Source of the DNA: Pollutiaquabacter aromativorans
Lineage (GTDB): Bacteria > Bacteroidota > Bacteroidia > AKYH767-A > 2013-40CM-41-45
DNA: 64,000 nt
Direction: 5' to 3'
Assembly: GCA_049177215.1 (NCBI GenBank)
Contig: CP185379.1
Location: forward strand, 1,984,001-2,048,000
A program made the translations under genes and the position numbers. Shown here one piece after another: positions 8,486 to 16,909 of this stretch. The notes below the pieces were generated by a model. The model was not told where the DNA came from. It saw nothing but the letters and a program-made list of their open reading frames with translations, and did not search any database. How positions within the stretch are numbered: the first letter of the stretch is position 1; each line of letters starts with the position of its first letter.

Positions 8486-9739
8486 TTATACTTTTTCAAG
8501 CGCCTGATCGATATCCCAGATGATATCCTGTGCATACTCCACGCCGATCGAAAGTCGGATCAGTTTATCGGTTATGCCCATTCCAACTCGTGCATCCGGT
8601 TGAATGTCGCAATGCGTCATGCTTGCAGGGTGTTCCGCGAGGCTTTCCGTGCCGCCCAGGCTGACAGCCAGCCGGATCAGCTTCAGGTTGTCGAGGAACC
8701 GAAACGCTTCCGGCTCTCCTCCGCGTATATCGAAGGAGACCATGGCTCCGGCGGAATTGCATTGCTTTTTGTAGATGGCGAACTGAGGGTCGTTCGAGTC
8801 CAGCAATCCGAGGTAGTATACTTTTTCCACCTTCGGGTGGGCCTGCAGAAATTCGGCCACCTGCGCCGCGTTCCTGGCTTGTGTTTCCATCCGTGGTTTC
8901 AGGGTCTCGAGGCTTCGCATGAGCAACCAGCCTGTCCAGGGCCCGGCCATGTTCCCGAGAAACGTACGCAGCGAACGAACGCGGGCCATCAACGATTTCC
9001 GTCCAAGACATGCGCCTGCAATCACATCGGAATGGCCGCCGATATACTTGGTTGCCGAATACACGACCAGGTCCGCTCCGAATTTCAACGGGTGCTGCCA
9101 CAAGGGACCCATATAAGTATTATCGACCACAACGGGCACAGGACGATCAGGCTTCCGATAGCGGGCAGCCACCTTCGCGCACATTTCGATATCGATGAGC
9201 GCGTTGGTAGGATTGGCCGGTGTCTCGAGGTAAATCATCCCGAGCCGATCCGACCTGCCACTGGAAGCGATCATGTTCGCGAGTTCCGTTTCTCCCTGGC
9301 CCGCATGGAACGGAACGGCCATGATACCAAACCGGCTCAGCACCTGATGGATGAAATGGTCGGTTCCACCGTAGAGCGGTGTACTGAAAAGCAGCAGGTC
9401 GCCTGGAGAAAGGAATTCCAGCATGACCGTGGTGATAGCGGCAAGACCGCTCTCGAAGACCGCACCTTCCTCCGCTTCATCCCACAGGGTGAGTCGATTT
9501 TCGAGAATCTCCAGGTCGGGATTGTTCAGCCGGCTGTAGATGAGCCCCAGTTCTTCTTTGGGTCCTTTCTCCTTGATTCCATATGCCACTTCGAAAAAAT
9601 GCTTGCCCGCGGCCGCGTTCTTGAAAACGAAGGTGGAGGTCTGGAAGATCGGGCACTTGATAGCGCCTTCCGATAGTTCAGGCTTGTAGCCGTAAGACAT
9701 CATCAACGTCTCCGGCCGGAATCGATGATCGCTACTCAT
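8486..9739 (-). CDS. Methionine gamma-lyase / cystathionine lyase family enzyme
   Basis: A 417-residue Cys/Met-metabolism PLP enzyme. The cofactor lysine lies in YSATKYIGGHSDVIAG; other family marks are YSRLNNPDLEILENRL near the N terminus, FESGLAAITTVML, YLETPANPT, VVDNTYMGPLWQHP and the C-terminal AVSLGGTESLAEHPASMTH. The family includes methionine gamma-lyase (methanethiol, 2-oxobutyrate, ammonia), cystathionine gamma-lyase and cystathionine gamma-synthase. The operon partners are catabolic lyases, so I favour a gamma-lyase, but sequence alone does not settle it. Its ATG overlaps the stop of the tyrosine phenol-lyase gene (ATGA), so the two are very likely translationally coupled. Confidence 0.75.
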   Translation of the reverse strand: MSSDHRFRPETLMMSYGYKPELSEGAIKCPIFQTSTFVFKNAAAGKHFFEVAYGIKEKGPKEELGLIYSRLNNPDLEILENRLTLWDEAEEGAVFESGLAAITTVMLEFLSPGDLLLFSTPLYGGTDHFIHQVLSRFGIMAVPFHAGQGETELANMIASSGRSDRLGMIYLETPANPTNALIDIEMCAKVAARYRKPDRPVPVVVDNTYMGPLWQHPLKFGADLVVYSATKYIGGHSDVIAGACLGRKSLMARVRSLRTFLGNMAGPWTGWLLMRSLETLKPRMETQARNAAQVAEFLQAHPKVEKVYYLGLLDSNDPQFAIYKKQCNSAGAMVSFDIRGGEPEAFRFLDNLKLIRLAVSLGGTESLAEHPASMTHCDIQPDARVGMGITDKLIRLSIGVEYAQDIIWDIDQALEKV

Positions 9740-11136
9740 TTTGAGAATGGTTTGAACCTGGCTTGAAAGAACCGCAGATACTTCGGCTCATAGATCATTT
9801 TTAAGCCGGGAACACTACGGCGCCGGCGATAGACACGTTCGATGGATTCGGCGACAACGTCCATATGGGCCTGCGTATAGACCCGACGCGGGATAGTCAG
9901 ACGAACCAACTCCAATGGCGGATAGTAGTGATCGCCCGTTTCCTTGTTGCGTCCGGCGGATACGATACCGCGTTCCATCGATCGCACACCCGAATCAAGA
10001 TAGATCGCCGCGGCCAGCGCCTGTGCGGGGAACTCCAGTTGTTTCAGGTGTGGCAGGAACCGGCGGGCGTCAAGAAAGATGCCGTGACCACCGATCGGCA
10101 ATACGATCGGCACTCCGGCATCGCGCAGTTTATTGCCCAGGTATTCCACCTGGCCTATCCGGGCGTGGATATGGTAATCGTCGACCGACTCGGTAATGCC
10201 GATCGCAATCGCCTCCATGTCGCGTCCCGCGAGTCCGCCATAGGTGTGCAAGCCTTCATACACTACAACAAGGTTACTGGCTTCCTGGTAGATCTTGCGG
10301 TCGTTCACCGCCAGGAACCCGCCGATATTGACGAGCGCGTCTTTCTTGGCGCTCATCGTGGCCCCATCGGTATAGGAACAGATTTCCCGAACGATCTCTG
10401 CAACGCTTTTCTTCGCGTATCCTTTTTCTCTTTGCTTAATGAACCAGGCATTTTCGGCCACCCGGGTCATGTCGTGGATGATCCGGATACCGTGCTTACG
10501 CGTATATCGATAAAGCTCCTTCAGATTCTGCATGGAAACCGGTTGTCCGCCGGCCATGTTCACACTGGTCGCCAAGGAGACGTAGGGAATCTTTTTCGCC
10601 CCATGCTGCTTTACAAGTGCATCCAGCTTTGCCAAGTCGACGTTTCCTTTGAAAGGAAACTCGCTCCTGGGATCATGCGCTTCATCGATGATGATATCGG
10701 CGAAGGTCCCACCCGCCAGCTCCTGGTGGAGTCGCGTCGTGGTGAAATACATGTTACCGGGAACGATATCGCCCGGCTTGATCAGGATCTGCGAAATGAT
10801 ATTCTCCGCCCCTCTGCCCTGGTGCGTCGGGATGACATGCCGATAGCCGTAGTATTTCCGGATCACCGCTTCGAGGTGATAGAAATTCTCGCTTCCCGCG
10901 TAGGCTTCATCGCCCAGCATCATGCCCGCCCACTGGCGGTCGCTCATGGCCGATGTGCCGGAATCCGTCAGCAGGTCGATGTAGACCTGACCGGATCTGA
11001 GGAGAAAGGTATTGTAACCCGCGGCTTCCAGCGCCTTCCGGCGATCTTCCGGCGACGTCATCCGCACCAACTCGACCACTTTAATCTTGTAGGGCTCGGC
11101 CCAGGATGGTCGCTTGTTCTTTAGTTGTACTGCCAT
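9736..11136 (-). CDS. tpl: Tyrosine phenol-lyase
   Basis: A PLP beta-eliminating lyase of 466 residues, predicted to convert L-tyrosine to phenol, pyruvate and ammonia. It resembles Citrobacter tyrosine phenol-lyase closely: AYAGSENFYHLE, GNMYFTTTRLHQE (Thr that contacts the phenol ring hydroxyl), MSAKKDALVNIGG (PLP lysine), TYGGLAGRDMEAIAIG, GVRSMERGIVSAGRN (Arg of SMERG is the phenol-lyase specificity residue, absent from tryptophanases) and a C-terminal LRFFQARF. It starts 3 bp after the NorC-like gene and overlaps the next gene by 4 bp. Having this enzyme beside a tryptophanase and a gamma-lyase gives a set releasing phenol, indole and probably methanethiol. Confidence 0.88.
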   Translation of the reverse strand: MAVQLKNKRPSWAEPYKIKVVELVRMTSPEDRRKALEAAGYNTFLLRSGQVYIDLLTDSGTSAMSDRQWAGMMLGDEAYAGSENFYHLEAVIRKYYGYRHVIPTHQGRGAENIISQILIKPGDIVPGNMYFTTTRLHQELAGGTFADIIIDEAHDPRSEFPFKGNVDLAKLDALVKQHGAKKIPYVSLATSVNMAGGQPVSMQNLKELYRYTRKHGIRIIHDMTRVAENAWFIKQREKGYAKKSVAEIVREICSYTDGATMSAKKDALVNIGGFLAVNDRKIYQEASNLVVVYEGLHTYGGLAGRDMEAIAIGITESVDDYHIHARIGQVEYLGNKLRDAGVPIVLPIGGHGIFLDARRFLPHLKQLEFPAQALAAAIYLDSGVRSMERGIVSAGRNKETGDHYYPPLELVRLTIPRRVYTQAHMDVVAESIERVYRRRRSVPGLKMIYEPKYLRFFQARFKPFSK

Positions 11137-11139
11137 TGC

Positions 11140-11529
11140 TTATCCAGGTTGTTGAATCAGTTCGGACCGGCCAGGGACGATCACAGCACTGCGATCCACA
11201 GCCGATAAGAATTCAAGAAGTGCAGCCATATCCGCCTCCGTCAGGTCGTACGCCGGCATCCGTTCATTGCCGGTCCGAATGACGGCATTGGCCCAACGGC
11301 TTCCCTTGCCAGGCGTCGACATCAGCCGTGTCAGGTCCGGTCCGAGATAGCCGCCAAGACCGTACACCTGATGACAGGCGATGCAATTGTGTTGTTGAAA
11401 TACTTTTTTCCCCGCCAATACCGTTTCGCTATCGGTGATGGAAGGTTCCCGCGACGAAGCGCAATAGACCCAGACGGAATATCCGAGTGAAGCGACGAAG
11501 AGCGACAACCAGGCTAGTACCTTCCACAC
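11140..11529 (-). CDS. NorC-like membrane-anchored cytochrome c
   Basis: A 129-residue protein with one N-terminal membrane helix (WKVLAWLSLFVASLGYSVWV) and one c-type haem site, CIACHQVYGLGGYLGPDLT. This closely follows the NorC haem region, and a Met in GNERMPAYDL is the likely sixth ligand. NorC carries electrons to NorB, and a NorB-like gene ends this same gene run, with three PLP lyase genes in between. The start is GTG at 11529, 12 bp after the RIC gene. An electron-transfer role to the NorB-like subunit is inferred from context. Confidence 0.78.
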   Translation of the reverse strand: MWKVLAWLSLFVASLGYSVWVYCASSREPSITDSETVLAGKKVFQQHNCIACHQVYGLGGYLGPDLTRLMSTPGKGSRWANAVIRTGNERMPAYDLTEADMAALLEFLSAVDRSAVIVPGRSELIQQPG

Positions 11530-11541
11530 GGCCCGGGAAGT

Positions 11542-12279
11542 TCAATTCAGGTTGATTGTTCCGATCGTTTGCTGCAACGCAACCGCTTTGGGAAACAAGA
11601 GGTTGTTCTCCAAATGAACGTGTTGGTGGAGATCCTGTTCAAAGGCCTTTAACTCCTCAAATACGAGCCGGTACGTCGTGCAGGCATCATCCGGAGGCGT
11701 GTAAGCCGAAGAAAGTTGATGGATCTCGGCGAGCGCCGTCCCCGCTTCGTCGTGCTCGGCTTCCATCACATGGATAGGCGCCGTAATATAATGGCGATCC
11801 GGAATCCAGTGCATACTGGCACTTTGCGCTGCGCGTTCGATCTCCAGGATACGCGGAAAAAGGATACGCTCTTCCTTGAACATATGCTGATCCATGTCGT
11901 CCTTCACCTGTGCGAACAGGTGCTGAATACGGTGCAGCTCGGGATGTCGCTCCCCGTGCTTGCCGGCCACCTTTCGCAGGTGAGCATCCAGTAATGGCAT
12001 CGCTGAACGTACATAGTGATGGTGCTTTCCGATGATGTATTGCACCAACTCCTCCAGACTCAGGTGGTCGAACTCGGGGTATGTGGACAGGCCGCCTTCC
12101 AAGCGGGTAACTCGTTCCACTTCGGTGGTAACCGTGTTCAACAATAACGGATCATTCTCACAGGCATCCTGCAAGGTGCGTTTGCCGCGACAGCAATAAT
12201 CCAGTTTATGACGCTCGAAGACAGCGGCGGCCATGGGGTGCCGTGTCACGATTTCGGCCAGCGTTTGTTCTTTCAGCAT
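11542..12279 (-). CDS. ric: RIC family iron-sulfur cluster repair di-iron protein
   Basis: A 245-residue ScdA/YtfE/RIC protein. The N-terminal DUF542 part contains HKLDYCCRGKRTLQDAC. The rest is a hemerythrin-like domain with metal-binding His/Glu residues at HHHYVRSAMPLLDAHL, HMFKEERILFP, MEAEHDEAG and HVHLENNLLFPKA. RIC proteins repair iron-sulfur clusters damaged by nitric oxide or oxidants. It is first in a closely spaced minus-strand run with NorC- and NorB-like genes, which supports a nitrosative-stress role. A TGAC-N4-GTCA palindrome lies 49 bp upstream of the ATG. Confidence 0.92.
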   Translation of the reverse strand: MLKEQTLAEIVTRHPMAAAVFERHKLDYCCRGKRTLQDACENDPLLLNTVTTEVERVTRLEGGLSTYPEFDHLSLEELVQYIIGKHHHYVRSAMPLLDAHLRKVAGKHGERHPELHRIQHLFAQVKDDMDQHMFKEERILFPRILEIERAAQSASMHWIPDRHYITAPIHVMEAEHDEAGTALAEIHQLSSAYTPPDDACTTYRLVFEELKAFEQDLHQHVHLENNLLFPKAVALQQTIGTINLN

Positions 12280-12297
12280 GACAATAGCTTATGCGCG

Positions 12298-12340
12298 TAA
12301 AGTTCCTTTATACCAAAAGGAAAGTCGCTGACACAAGTCA
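12298..12340 (-). promoter_or_regulatory. Crp/Fnr-type box upstream of the ric-nor-lyase operon
   Basis: The exact palindrome TGACacaaGTCA spans 12329-12340. The centre of the position expected for a -7 element, 33 bp downstream, falls on GAACTTTA (12298-12305, minus strand), which keeps only part of TAnnTTTG. The box is clear; the -7 element is weak, which would suit a promoter that depends on its activator. Confidence 0.6.
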
Positions 12341-12370
12341 TGCAATCCGCTACTCAAACACCCCTATTCG

Positions 12371-13246
12371 TCAGAATAAAGGTGTAGACGGCACATTCCG
12401 GGCATGGAACGCCAGGAGCGGAAGATGGGAATGAAAAGCCAGCTTTCGGGTCAGGCTCTTACTGGTGAGTTTTTCGAAAAAGCCGCGACGACGCGTCGCC
12501 ACAGCCAGCATATCCGCTTTCTCCGAGGTTAAGAAATCATTCAGTGCGCCTTCGAGCTCTTCCGCGTGTATCAGGTGAAAGCTGAATTTATCGTAGGGAA
12601 TGCTGGCGACTACCTGAGCTTCAAACCAATCCAGCATCCGCTGTTCGATCCGGTTATGTCGGTTTTCTTCCACATGCACGACCATGATCTCCGGATTGAA
12701 GGAACGGAACATGTCCGCAAGCATATAGAGCGTCTGAAAATCGTTGTCCGCGTAATTCGTCGCGAAGACGATACGGGCGGGCGGTACAAACCGGGCATCT
12801 TCCGGAACCGCCAGTACCGGGCAATGGCAGTGACTGATGACGTCAGCAGTATTGCTGCCGATCAGCATACTCTGCAGACGTGTGGCACCTTTGGTACCCA
12901 TGACCACCAAATCGAAATCTTCGTGCTCGACCAGTTCCTTGATCTCATCCACTGCGAAACCGCTGCTGATACGAACATCGATGTTCAGATATCCGGTCTC
13001 GGACTGAAGCCGGTCGGCAAACTGGCGCAACCGATCCTTCGACTCGCGTTCCAGATCGGTATTGGAAGCGGCGATCATCATCTCGTTAGAAGCGAGCACG
13101 GGTACCCGGCAAGCATGGTACAACACCACACTGGAGGCCATGTTCCTTCCCAACTCAACGGCAAAACGCGCAGCATTGGCGGCATTTTCCGAAAAATCGG
13201 TGGGAACCAAAATCTTACGAATGGACCGGGCTTTTTGGATCGTCAT
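12371..13246 (-). CDS. Universal stress protein, tandem UspA domains
   Basis: 291 residues made of two UspA domains (about 8-150 and 160-280). The first begins KILVPTDFSENAANAARFA and carries the ATP-binding pattern G-2X-G-9X-G-S/N in GTKGATRLQSMLIGSN. The second begins RIVFATNYADNDFQTLYML and lacks that loop. Such proteins accumulate under growth arrest, hypoxia or energy stress and are cytoplasmic. It is transcribed away from the neighbouring histidine kinase gene and has a TGAC-N4-GTCA box and a good -7 element upstream. One of four similar double-domain Usp genes in the window. Confidence 0.9.
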   Translation of the reverse strand: MTIQKARSIRKILVPTDFSENAANAARFAVELGRNMASSVVLYHACRVPVLASNEMMIAASNTDLERESKDRLRQFADRLQSETGYLNIDVRISSGFAVDEIKELVEHEDFDLVVMGTKGATRLQSMLIGSNTADVISHCHCPVLAVPEDARFVPPARIVFATNYADNDFQTLYMLADMFRSFNPEIMVVHVEENRHNRIEQRMLDWFEAQVVASIPYDKFSFHLIHAEELEGALNDFLTSEKADMLAVATRRRGFFEKLTSKSLTRKLAFHSHLPLLAFHARNVPSTPLF

Positions 13247-13268
13247 AGTATTTCCCCTTTTCTGATTT

Positions 13269-13312
13269 CAAAACTATCGAAAGCAGTGACCCCGCCCCTA
13301 TGACCTTTGTCA
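13269..13312 (-). promoter_or_regulatory. Crp/Fnr-type promoter of usp gene
   Basis: The exact palindrome TGACctttGTCA (13301-13312) lies 34 bp centre to centre from a perfect -7 element TAGTTTTG (13269-13276, minus strand); the ATG is at 13246. A weaker half-match TGACctatGGCA follows at 13324-13335, 23 bp further out. The region is shared with the divergent histidine kinase gene, so the box could also affect that gene. Confidence 0.7.
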
Positions 13313-13382
13313 TTCATTATCATTGACCTATGGCAGTTTTCCGGAAAGGACAAGTGCACTCCATTTTCTATTTTAAATCCAT

Positions 13383-13390
13383 TATTTTTG
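13383..13390 (+). promoter_or_regulatory. Possible -7 element before the histidine kinase gene
   Basis: TATTTTTG matches TAnnTTTG but lies only 7 bp before the first in-frame ATG (13398; a second ATG is at 13404). If used, the mRNA would be almost leaderless. No regulator palindrome sits 33 bp upstream of it. Confidence 0.3.
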
Positions 13391-13397
13391 AAGAGGG

Positions 13398-15323
13398 ATG
13401 CAAATGAACGCTGTTCAAAAGAGGATACTCCTGACCGGGATCCTATTGGCGCTGGGTATTTTCGGTTTGGGGTACTACCTCGGGCCTGACTATCATCTGG
13501 AGTTCCTGTACTCGCTGGTGGTCTTGCTGACCATTTTCGTACCTGGCAACCGCTCCACCTTCGATGCCAGTGTGGCGATGACGGGGCTGATCCTGGTCGG
13601 TTTCTTCCTGAGCAAGGACACGGTGGCGACCAACAACCGGGTGCTCTTCACTTTTTTTCCGGTGTTGATCATCTGGTCTTTCACGTTCGCCATTATCAAA
13701 TACAAGCTGTCGCAGGAAAATCTGCTCAAAAGCACCGAACATCTCAATGCCATGTTCCGGTTTGCTACCGAAGGAATCCTGATCTCGAATTCCAAAGGCG
13801 TCATCGTGATGGCGAATCCCCGGGCCTGTCAGTTGTTCGGATATGATGCGGACGGGCTGAACAACCGATCCATCGAGGACCTTGTTCCTACCCGGTTTCG
13901 CGACCATCATGCCGGATTCCGGAAAGGCTATACGCAGGATCCCAAGAATCGTCCGATGGGAAAGGGCCGCGACCTTTTTGCTAAAAGAAGCGACGGCTCC
14001 GAGTTCCCGGTAGAGATAAGTCTCAGCACATTCGTGATCAAGAAAGAAATGTTCGTCATCTCCTTCCTGATCGATATCACGGAGCGAAAGCTACAGGACG
14101 AACTGATCCGACAGGCGAACGAAGAACTGGAGCAACGGGTAGAGCAGCGTACCGCCGAACTTGCCGCCGCGAACCTCAGCCTGGCCACCGTGAACCGTAC
14201 CCTCCACGGCGAAATGGCTACCCGCGCGAAAGTGGAAGAAGCCCTGCGCGACAGCGAACGACTATTCAATACGATCGCCCACAATTTTCCGGACGGGATC
14301 ATTTGCGTATTGGACCGTAACCTGCGCGTGGTACTGATCGACGGGAACGCATTGCAGGACCTCGATATTCCCCGTGAAAAGCTAAACGGCAAGTCGTTAC
14401 AGGACCTTCAATTCCTCCAATTGGATGATGAAACGAAGGAAAAATTCAGGCGGGTTTTCCAGTGGGAAACGGCTTATGTGGAATTCAGCTATGCCGATCA
14501 GCGCTTCGCGCTCAATGCTGTTCCGCTCCCCGACAACAAAGGTTTTGTCAAGGAGATCCTGTTGGTCATCCATAACGTGACCGAGATCCGGAAAGCGGAG
14601 CAGGAAATGAAAGCGTCGCTCGAAAAGGAGCGTTCCCTGAATGAAATGAAGTCGCGTTTCGTTTCGATCGCGTCGCACGAATTCCGCACCCCCCTGAGTA
14701 CGATCCTCTCCTCCATTTCACTGGTCGACCGTTACCACCAGGCCGGTGAAAGCGAGAAAGCCCGGAAGCACGTCGAGCGAATCAAGACATCCGTCAAGAA
14801 CCTGACGGAGATCCTGAACGATTTTCTTTCACTGGAAAAACTGGAAGCCGGAAAGGTCGAAATTCATCCGGAGACTATAAACCTCGTGCGTTTTGCCGAG
14901 GATTTGTGTGAGGAACTTCAGGCCCTGGCAAAACCCGGACAGGTCATTCATTACCGGCACACCGGCGAAAAGGAGGACGTGGTATCCGACAAGCAACTGC
15001 TGCGGCCGATCTGCATCAACCTGCTCAACAACGCGATAAAATACTCCCCGGAGAACAGCAGGATTTCGTTCACAACAGACACCCGGAACGGCATCCAACT
15101 GATCGTGGAGGACCAAGGTATGGGTATACCTCTGGAAGACCAACAGCACCTGTTCGACCGGTTCTTCAGGGCCGGAAACGTGACAGCCATCCAGGGGACC
15201 GGACTAGGCCTGAACATCGTCCGCAAATACGCGCGTCTGCTGGGCGGCGACATCCGGTTCACCAGTGAAGTCCAAAAAGGCACTACCTTTACCGTCAACC
15301 TCCCTGAAACGGCAACCGCCTAA
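13398..15323 (+). CDS. Membrane PAS sensor histidine kinase
   Basis: 641 residues. An N-terminal membrane part (about residues 8-115, several hydrophobic helices) is followed by a PAS domain (FRFATEGILISNSKGVIVM onward), a coiled coil near 230-280, a second PAS-like domain (FPDGIICVLDRNLRVVLID), a HisKA domain with the phospho-acceptor in IASHEFRTPLSTIL (about residue 428), and an HATPase domain (NLLNNAIKYSPENSRI, VEDQGMGIP, GTGLGLNIVRKYARLLGG). The receiver-Crp gene starts 2 bp after its stop, so the two form a two-component pair. The input signal is unknown. Confidence 0.92.
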   Translation: MQMNAVQKRILLTGILLALGIFGLGYYLGPDYHLEFLYSLVVLLTIFVPGNRSTFDASVAMTGLILVGFFLSKDTVATNNRVLFTFFPVLIIWSFTFAIIKYKLSQENLLKSTEHLNAMFRFATEGILISNSKGVIVMANPRACQLFGYDADGLNNRSIEDLVPTRFRDHHAGFRKGYTQDPKNRPMGKGRDLFAKRSDGSEFPVEISLSTFVIKKEMFVISFLIDITERKLQDELIRQANEELEQRVEQRTAELAAANLSLATVNRTLHGEMATRAKVEEALRDSERLFNTIAHNFPDGIICVLDRNLRVVLIDGNALQDLDIPREKLNGKSLQDLQFLQLDDETKEKFRRVFQWETAYVEFSYADQRFALNAVPLPDNKGFVKEILLVIHNVTEIRKAEQEMKASLEKERSLNEMKSRFVSIASHEFRTPLSTILSSISLVDRYHQAGESEKARKHVERIKTSVKNLTEILNDFLSLEKLEAGKVEIHPETINLVRFAEDLCEELQALAKPGQVIHYRHTGEKEDVVSDKQLLRPICINLLNNAIKYSPENSRISFTTDTRNGIQLIVEDQGMGIPLEDQQHLFDRFFRAGNVTAIQGTGLGLNIVRKYARLLGGDIRFTSEVQKGTTFTVNLPETATA

Positions 15324-15325
15324 CT

Positions 15326-16384
15326 ATGAAGAAGATCCTACTGATTGAAGACAATGCCGACATGCGGGAAAATACCGCAGAAATCCTCGAGCTGGCCAAT
15401 TACAAAGTGATATCGGCTCCGAATGGCCGTGTAGGCGTGGAGAAAGCCTCCAAAGAAAATCCGGACCTGATCATTTGCGACATCATGATGCCGGAGTTGG
15501 ATGGGTATGGCGTATTGTACCTGCTTTCCAAAAATCCGTCGACCGCCAGCATTCCCTTCATCTTTCTTACGGCTAAAGCCGAGAAAGCCGACCTGAGAAA
15601 AGGCATGAGCATGGGCGCCGACGATTACCTCACCAAGCCCTTCGAAGAGATGGAACTGTTGAACGCGGTCGAAGCACGCCTGCGGAAGAGTGACGTATTC
15701 AGGAAGGAATTCACGAAGAACATCGAGGGGCTCAGCGAATTCCTGGCACAAGCCCGCGGCCTCGAAGAGTTAAGCAGGCTTTCGGCCGACCGCAAAGTCC
15801 ACCACTTCAAAAAGAAGGAAATGATCTACATGGAAGGCGACGAGCCCAACGGGATCATTTTCGTCGTGAAAGGACGTATCAAGACCTACAAGACCAACGA
15901 AGACGGCAAGGAATTCATTACCGGCATCCATAAGGAAGGCGATTTCCTGGGTTACATCGATCTGATCGAGAACACCGAGTACCGCGAATCAGCCGAAGCG
16001 ATGGACGAAGCGGAAGTGACGATCATCCCCCGACAGGATTTCTTCTCGTTGCTCTACTCGAACCGCGATGTGGCGGCCAAGTTCATCAAATTGCTTTCCA
16101 ACAACCTGCAGGAAACGGAAGACCGGTTGCTCAACCTCGCGTATAATTCCGTACGGAAACGGGTAGCCGACGCGTTGATCACGCTGCAGCAGCGCTACCA
16201 TACCGCCAAGGATCAGAACTCCGGGTTTTCCGTTTCGCGTGAAGATCTCGCCAGTATGGTCGGAACGGCCACCGAATCGGTCATCCGTACCTTGTCTGAC
16301 TTCAAGGAAGAAAAGCTGATCGACATCAAGGAGAAGAATATCTTCATCCTGAATCCGGACCGGCTTTCACGCATGAAGAACTGA
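15326..16384 (+). CDS. Receiver-cNMP-binding-Crp HTH fusion response regulator
   Basis: 352 residues with three parts: a CheY-like receiver (1-125; ILLIEDNADM, phospho-acceptor Asp52 in CDIMMPELDG, FLTAKAE, LTKPF), a cyclic-nucleotide-binding-like beta-barrel (about 150-265; MIYMEGDEPNGIIFVVKGRI), and a Crp-type winged helix with recognition helix GTATESVIRTLSDFK near residue 310. It combines phospho-relay input with a Crp/Fnr output, which is unusual; most Crp/Fnr proteins have no receiver. The E-x-x-x-R core of the recognition helix suits Fnr-like TGA half-sites. It lies downstream of, and almost touching, its likely kinase. It is a leading candidate to read the TGAn-N4-nTCA boxes in this window. 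Confidence 0.88.
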   Translation: MKKILLIEDNADMRENTAEILELANYKVISAPNGRVGVEKASKENPDLIICDIMMPELDGYGVLYLLSKNPSTASIPFIFLTAKAEKADLRKGMSMGADDYLTKPFEEMELLNAVEARLRKSDVFRKEFTKNIEGLSEFLAQARGLEELSRLSADRKVHHFKKKEMIYMEGDEPNGIIFVVKGRIKTYKTNEDGKEFITGIHKEGDFLGYIDLIENTEYRESAEAMDEAEVTIIPRQDFFSLLYSNRDVAAKFIKLLSNNLQETEDRLLNLAYNSVRKRVADALITLQQRYHTAKDQNSGFSVSREDLASMVGTATESVIRTLSDFKEEKLIDIKEKNIFILNPDRLSRMKN

Positions 16385-16399
16385 ACGGCTGTTAGCCAC

Positions 16400-16447
16400 G
16401 AAGCGCGTGAACGATCATCCCTCCCCGGATGAAACGCCACGCGCTTC
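16400..16447. terminator. Two-part hairpin between convergent genes
   Basis: An outer 10-bp inverted repeat (GAAGCGCGTG / CACGCGCTTC) encloses an inner 6-bp one (TCATCC / GGATGA). It sits between the converging ends of the receiver-Crp gene (16384) and the hsp20 operon (16484). No T run adjoins it, so it is a weak or bidirectional terminator at best. Confidence 0.4.
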
Positions 16448-16483
16448 TCACACAACGGCTGCCGACCGAAATCGGCGAACCGT

Positions 16484-16909
16484 CTATTCCCCCTTCTCTA
16501 TTTCATATATCTTCCTTTTAATCTCCCGGTAGTCACGTTTTACATCGTGGAACCTGGAGCGGATCCTGTAGTGTTCCTGCATGAAAGCAGCCGTTGATTC
16601 GGGCGCTTGAACATTCGAAGCAGTGGCGAGGCGCTCGTCGTGCCGATCGATCTCTTTATATAAATCGTGCACAATCAGTTTTTCCATGTGCACCAGATGA
16701 TCCAACAACACTGACACCTTCTTTGCAACGGCATGATCCTGTTTTCGCTTGAGGATGAGTCGTTCCAGAAAGCGCAGCTCGTCCGTCCAAAATGCGATCT
16801 CCTCCTTCCACGCGACCGACTCCTCGTGGCAGGCATTGACCGGCGCACCACGCTCCAAAGCGATCTCGGTTTCCGTTGTTGATTTCATGGCGATGCGCTC
16901 TTCGATCAT
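16484..16909 (-). CDS. Helical protein of unknown function, coupled to hsp20
   Basis: A 141-residue, highly charged, all-helical protein rich in His, Glu and Lys (for example FWTDELRFLERLILKRKQDH, LLDHLVHMEKLIVHDLYKEI). I see no signal peptide or membrane segment. The pattern suggests a coiled coil or helical bundle; the spaced histidines recall hemerythrin-like bundles, but the canonical ligand set is not evident, so I do not assign it. Its ATG overlaps the hsp20 stop (ATGA), so it is co-translated with a small heat-shock protein and probably shares its stress promoter. Confidence 0.75.
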   Translation of the reverse strand: MIEERIAMKSTTETEIALERGAPVNACHEESVAWKEEIAFWTDELRFLERLILKRKQDHAVAKKVSVLLDHLVHMEKLIVHDLYKEIDRHDERLATASNVQAPESTAAFMQEHYRIRSRFHDVKRDYREIKRKIYEIEKGE

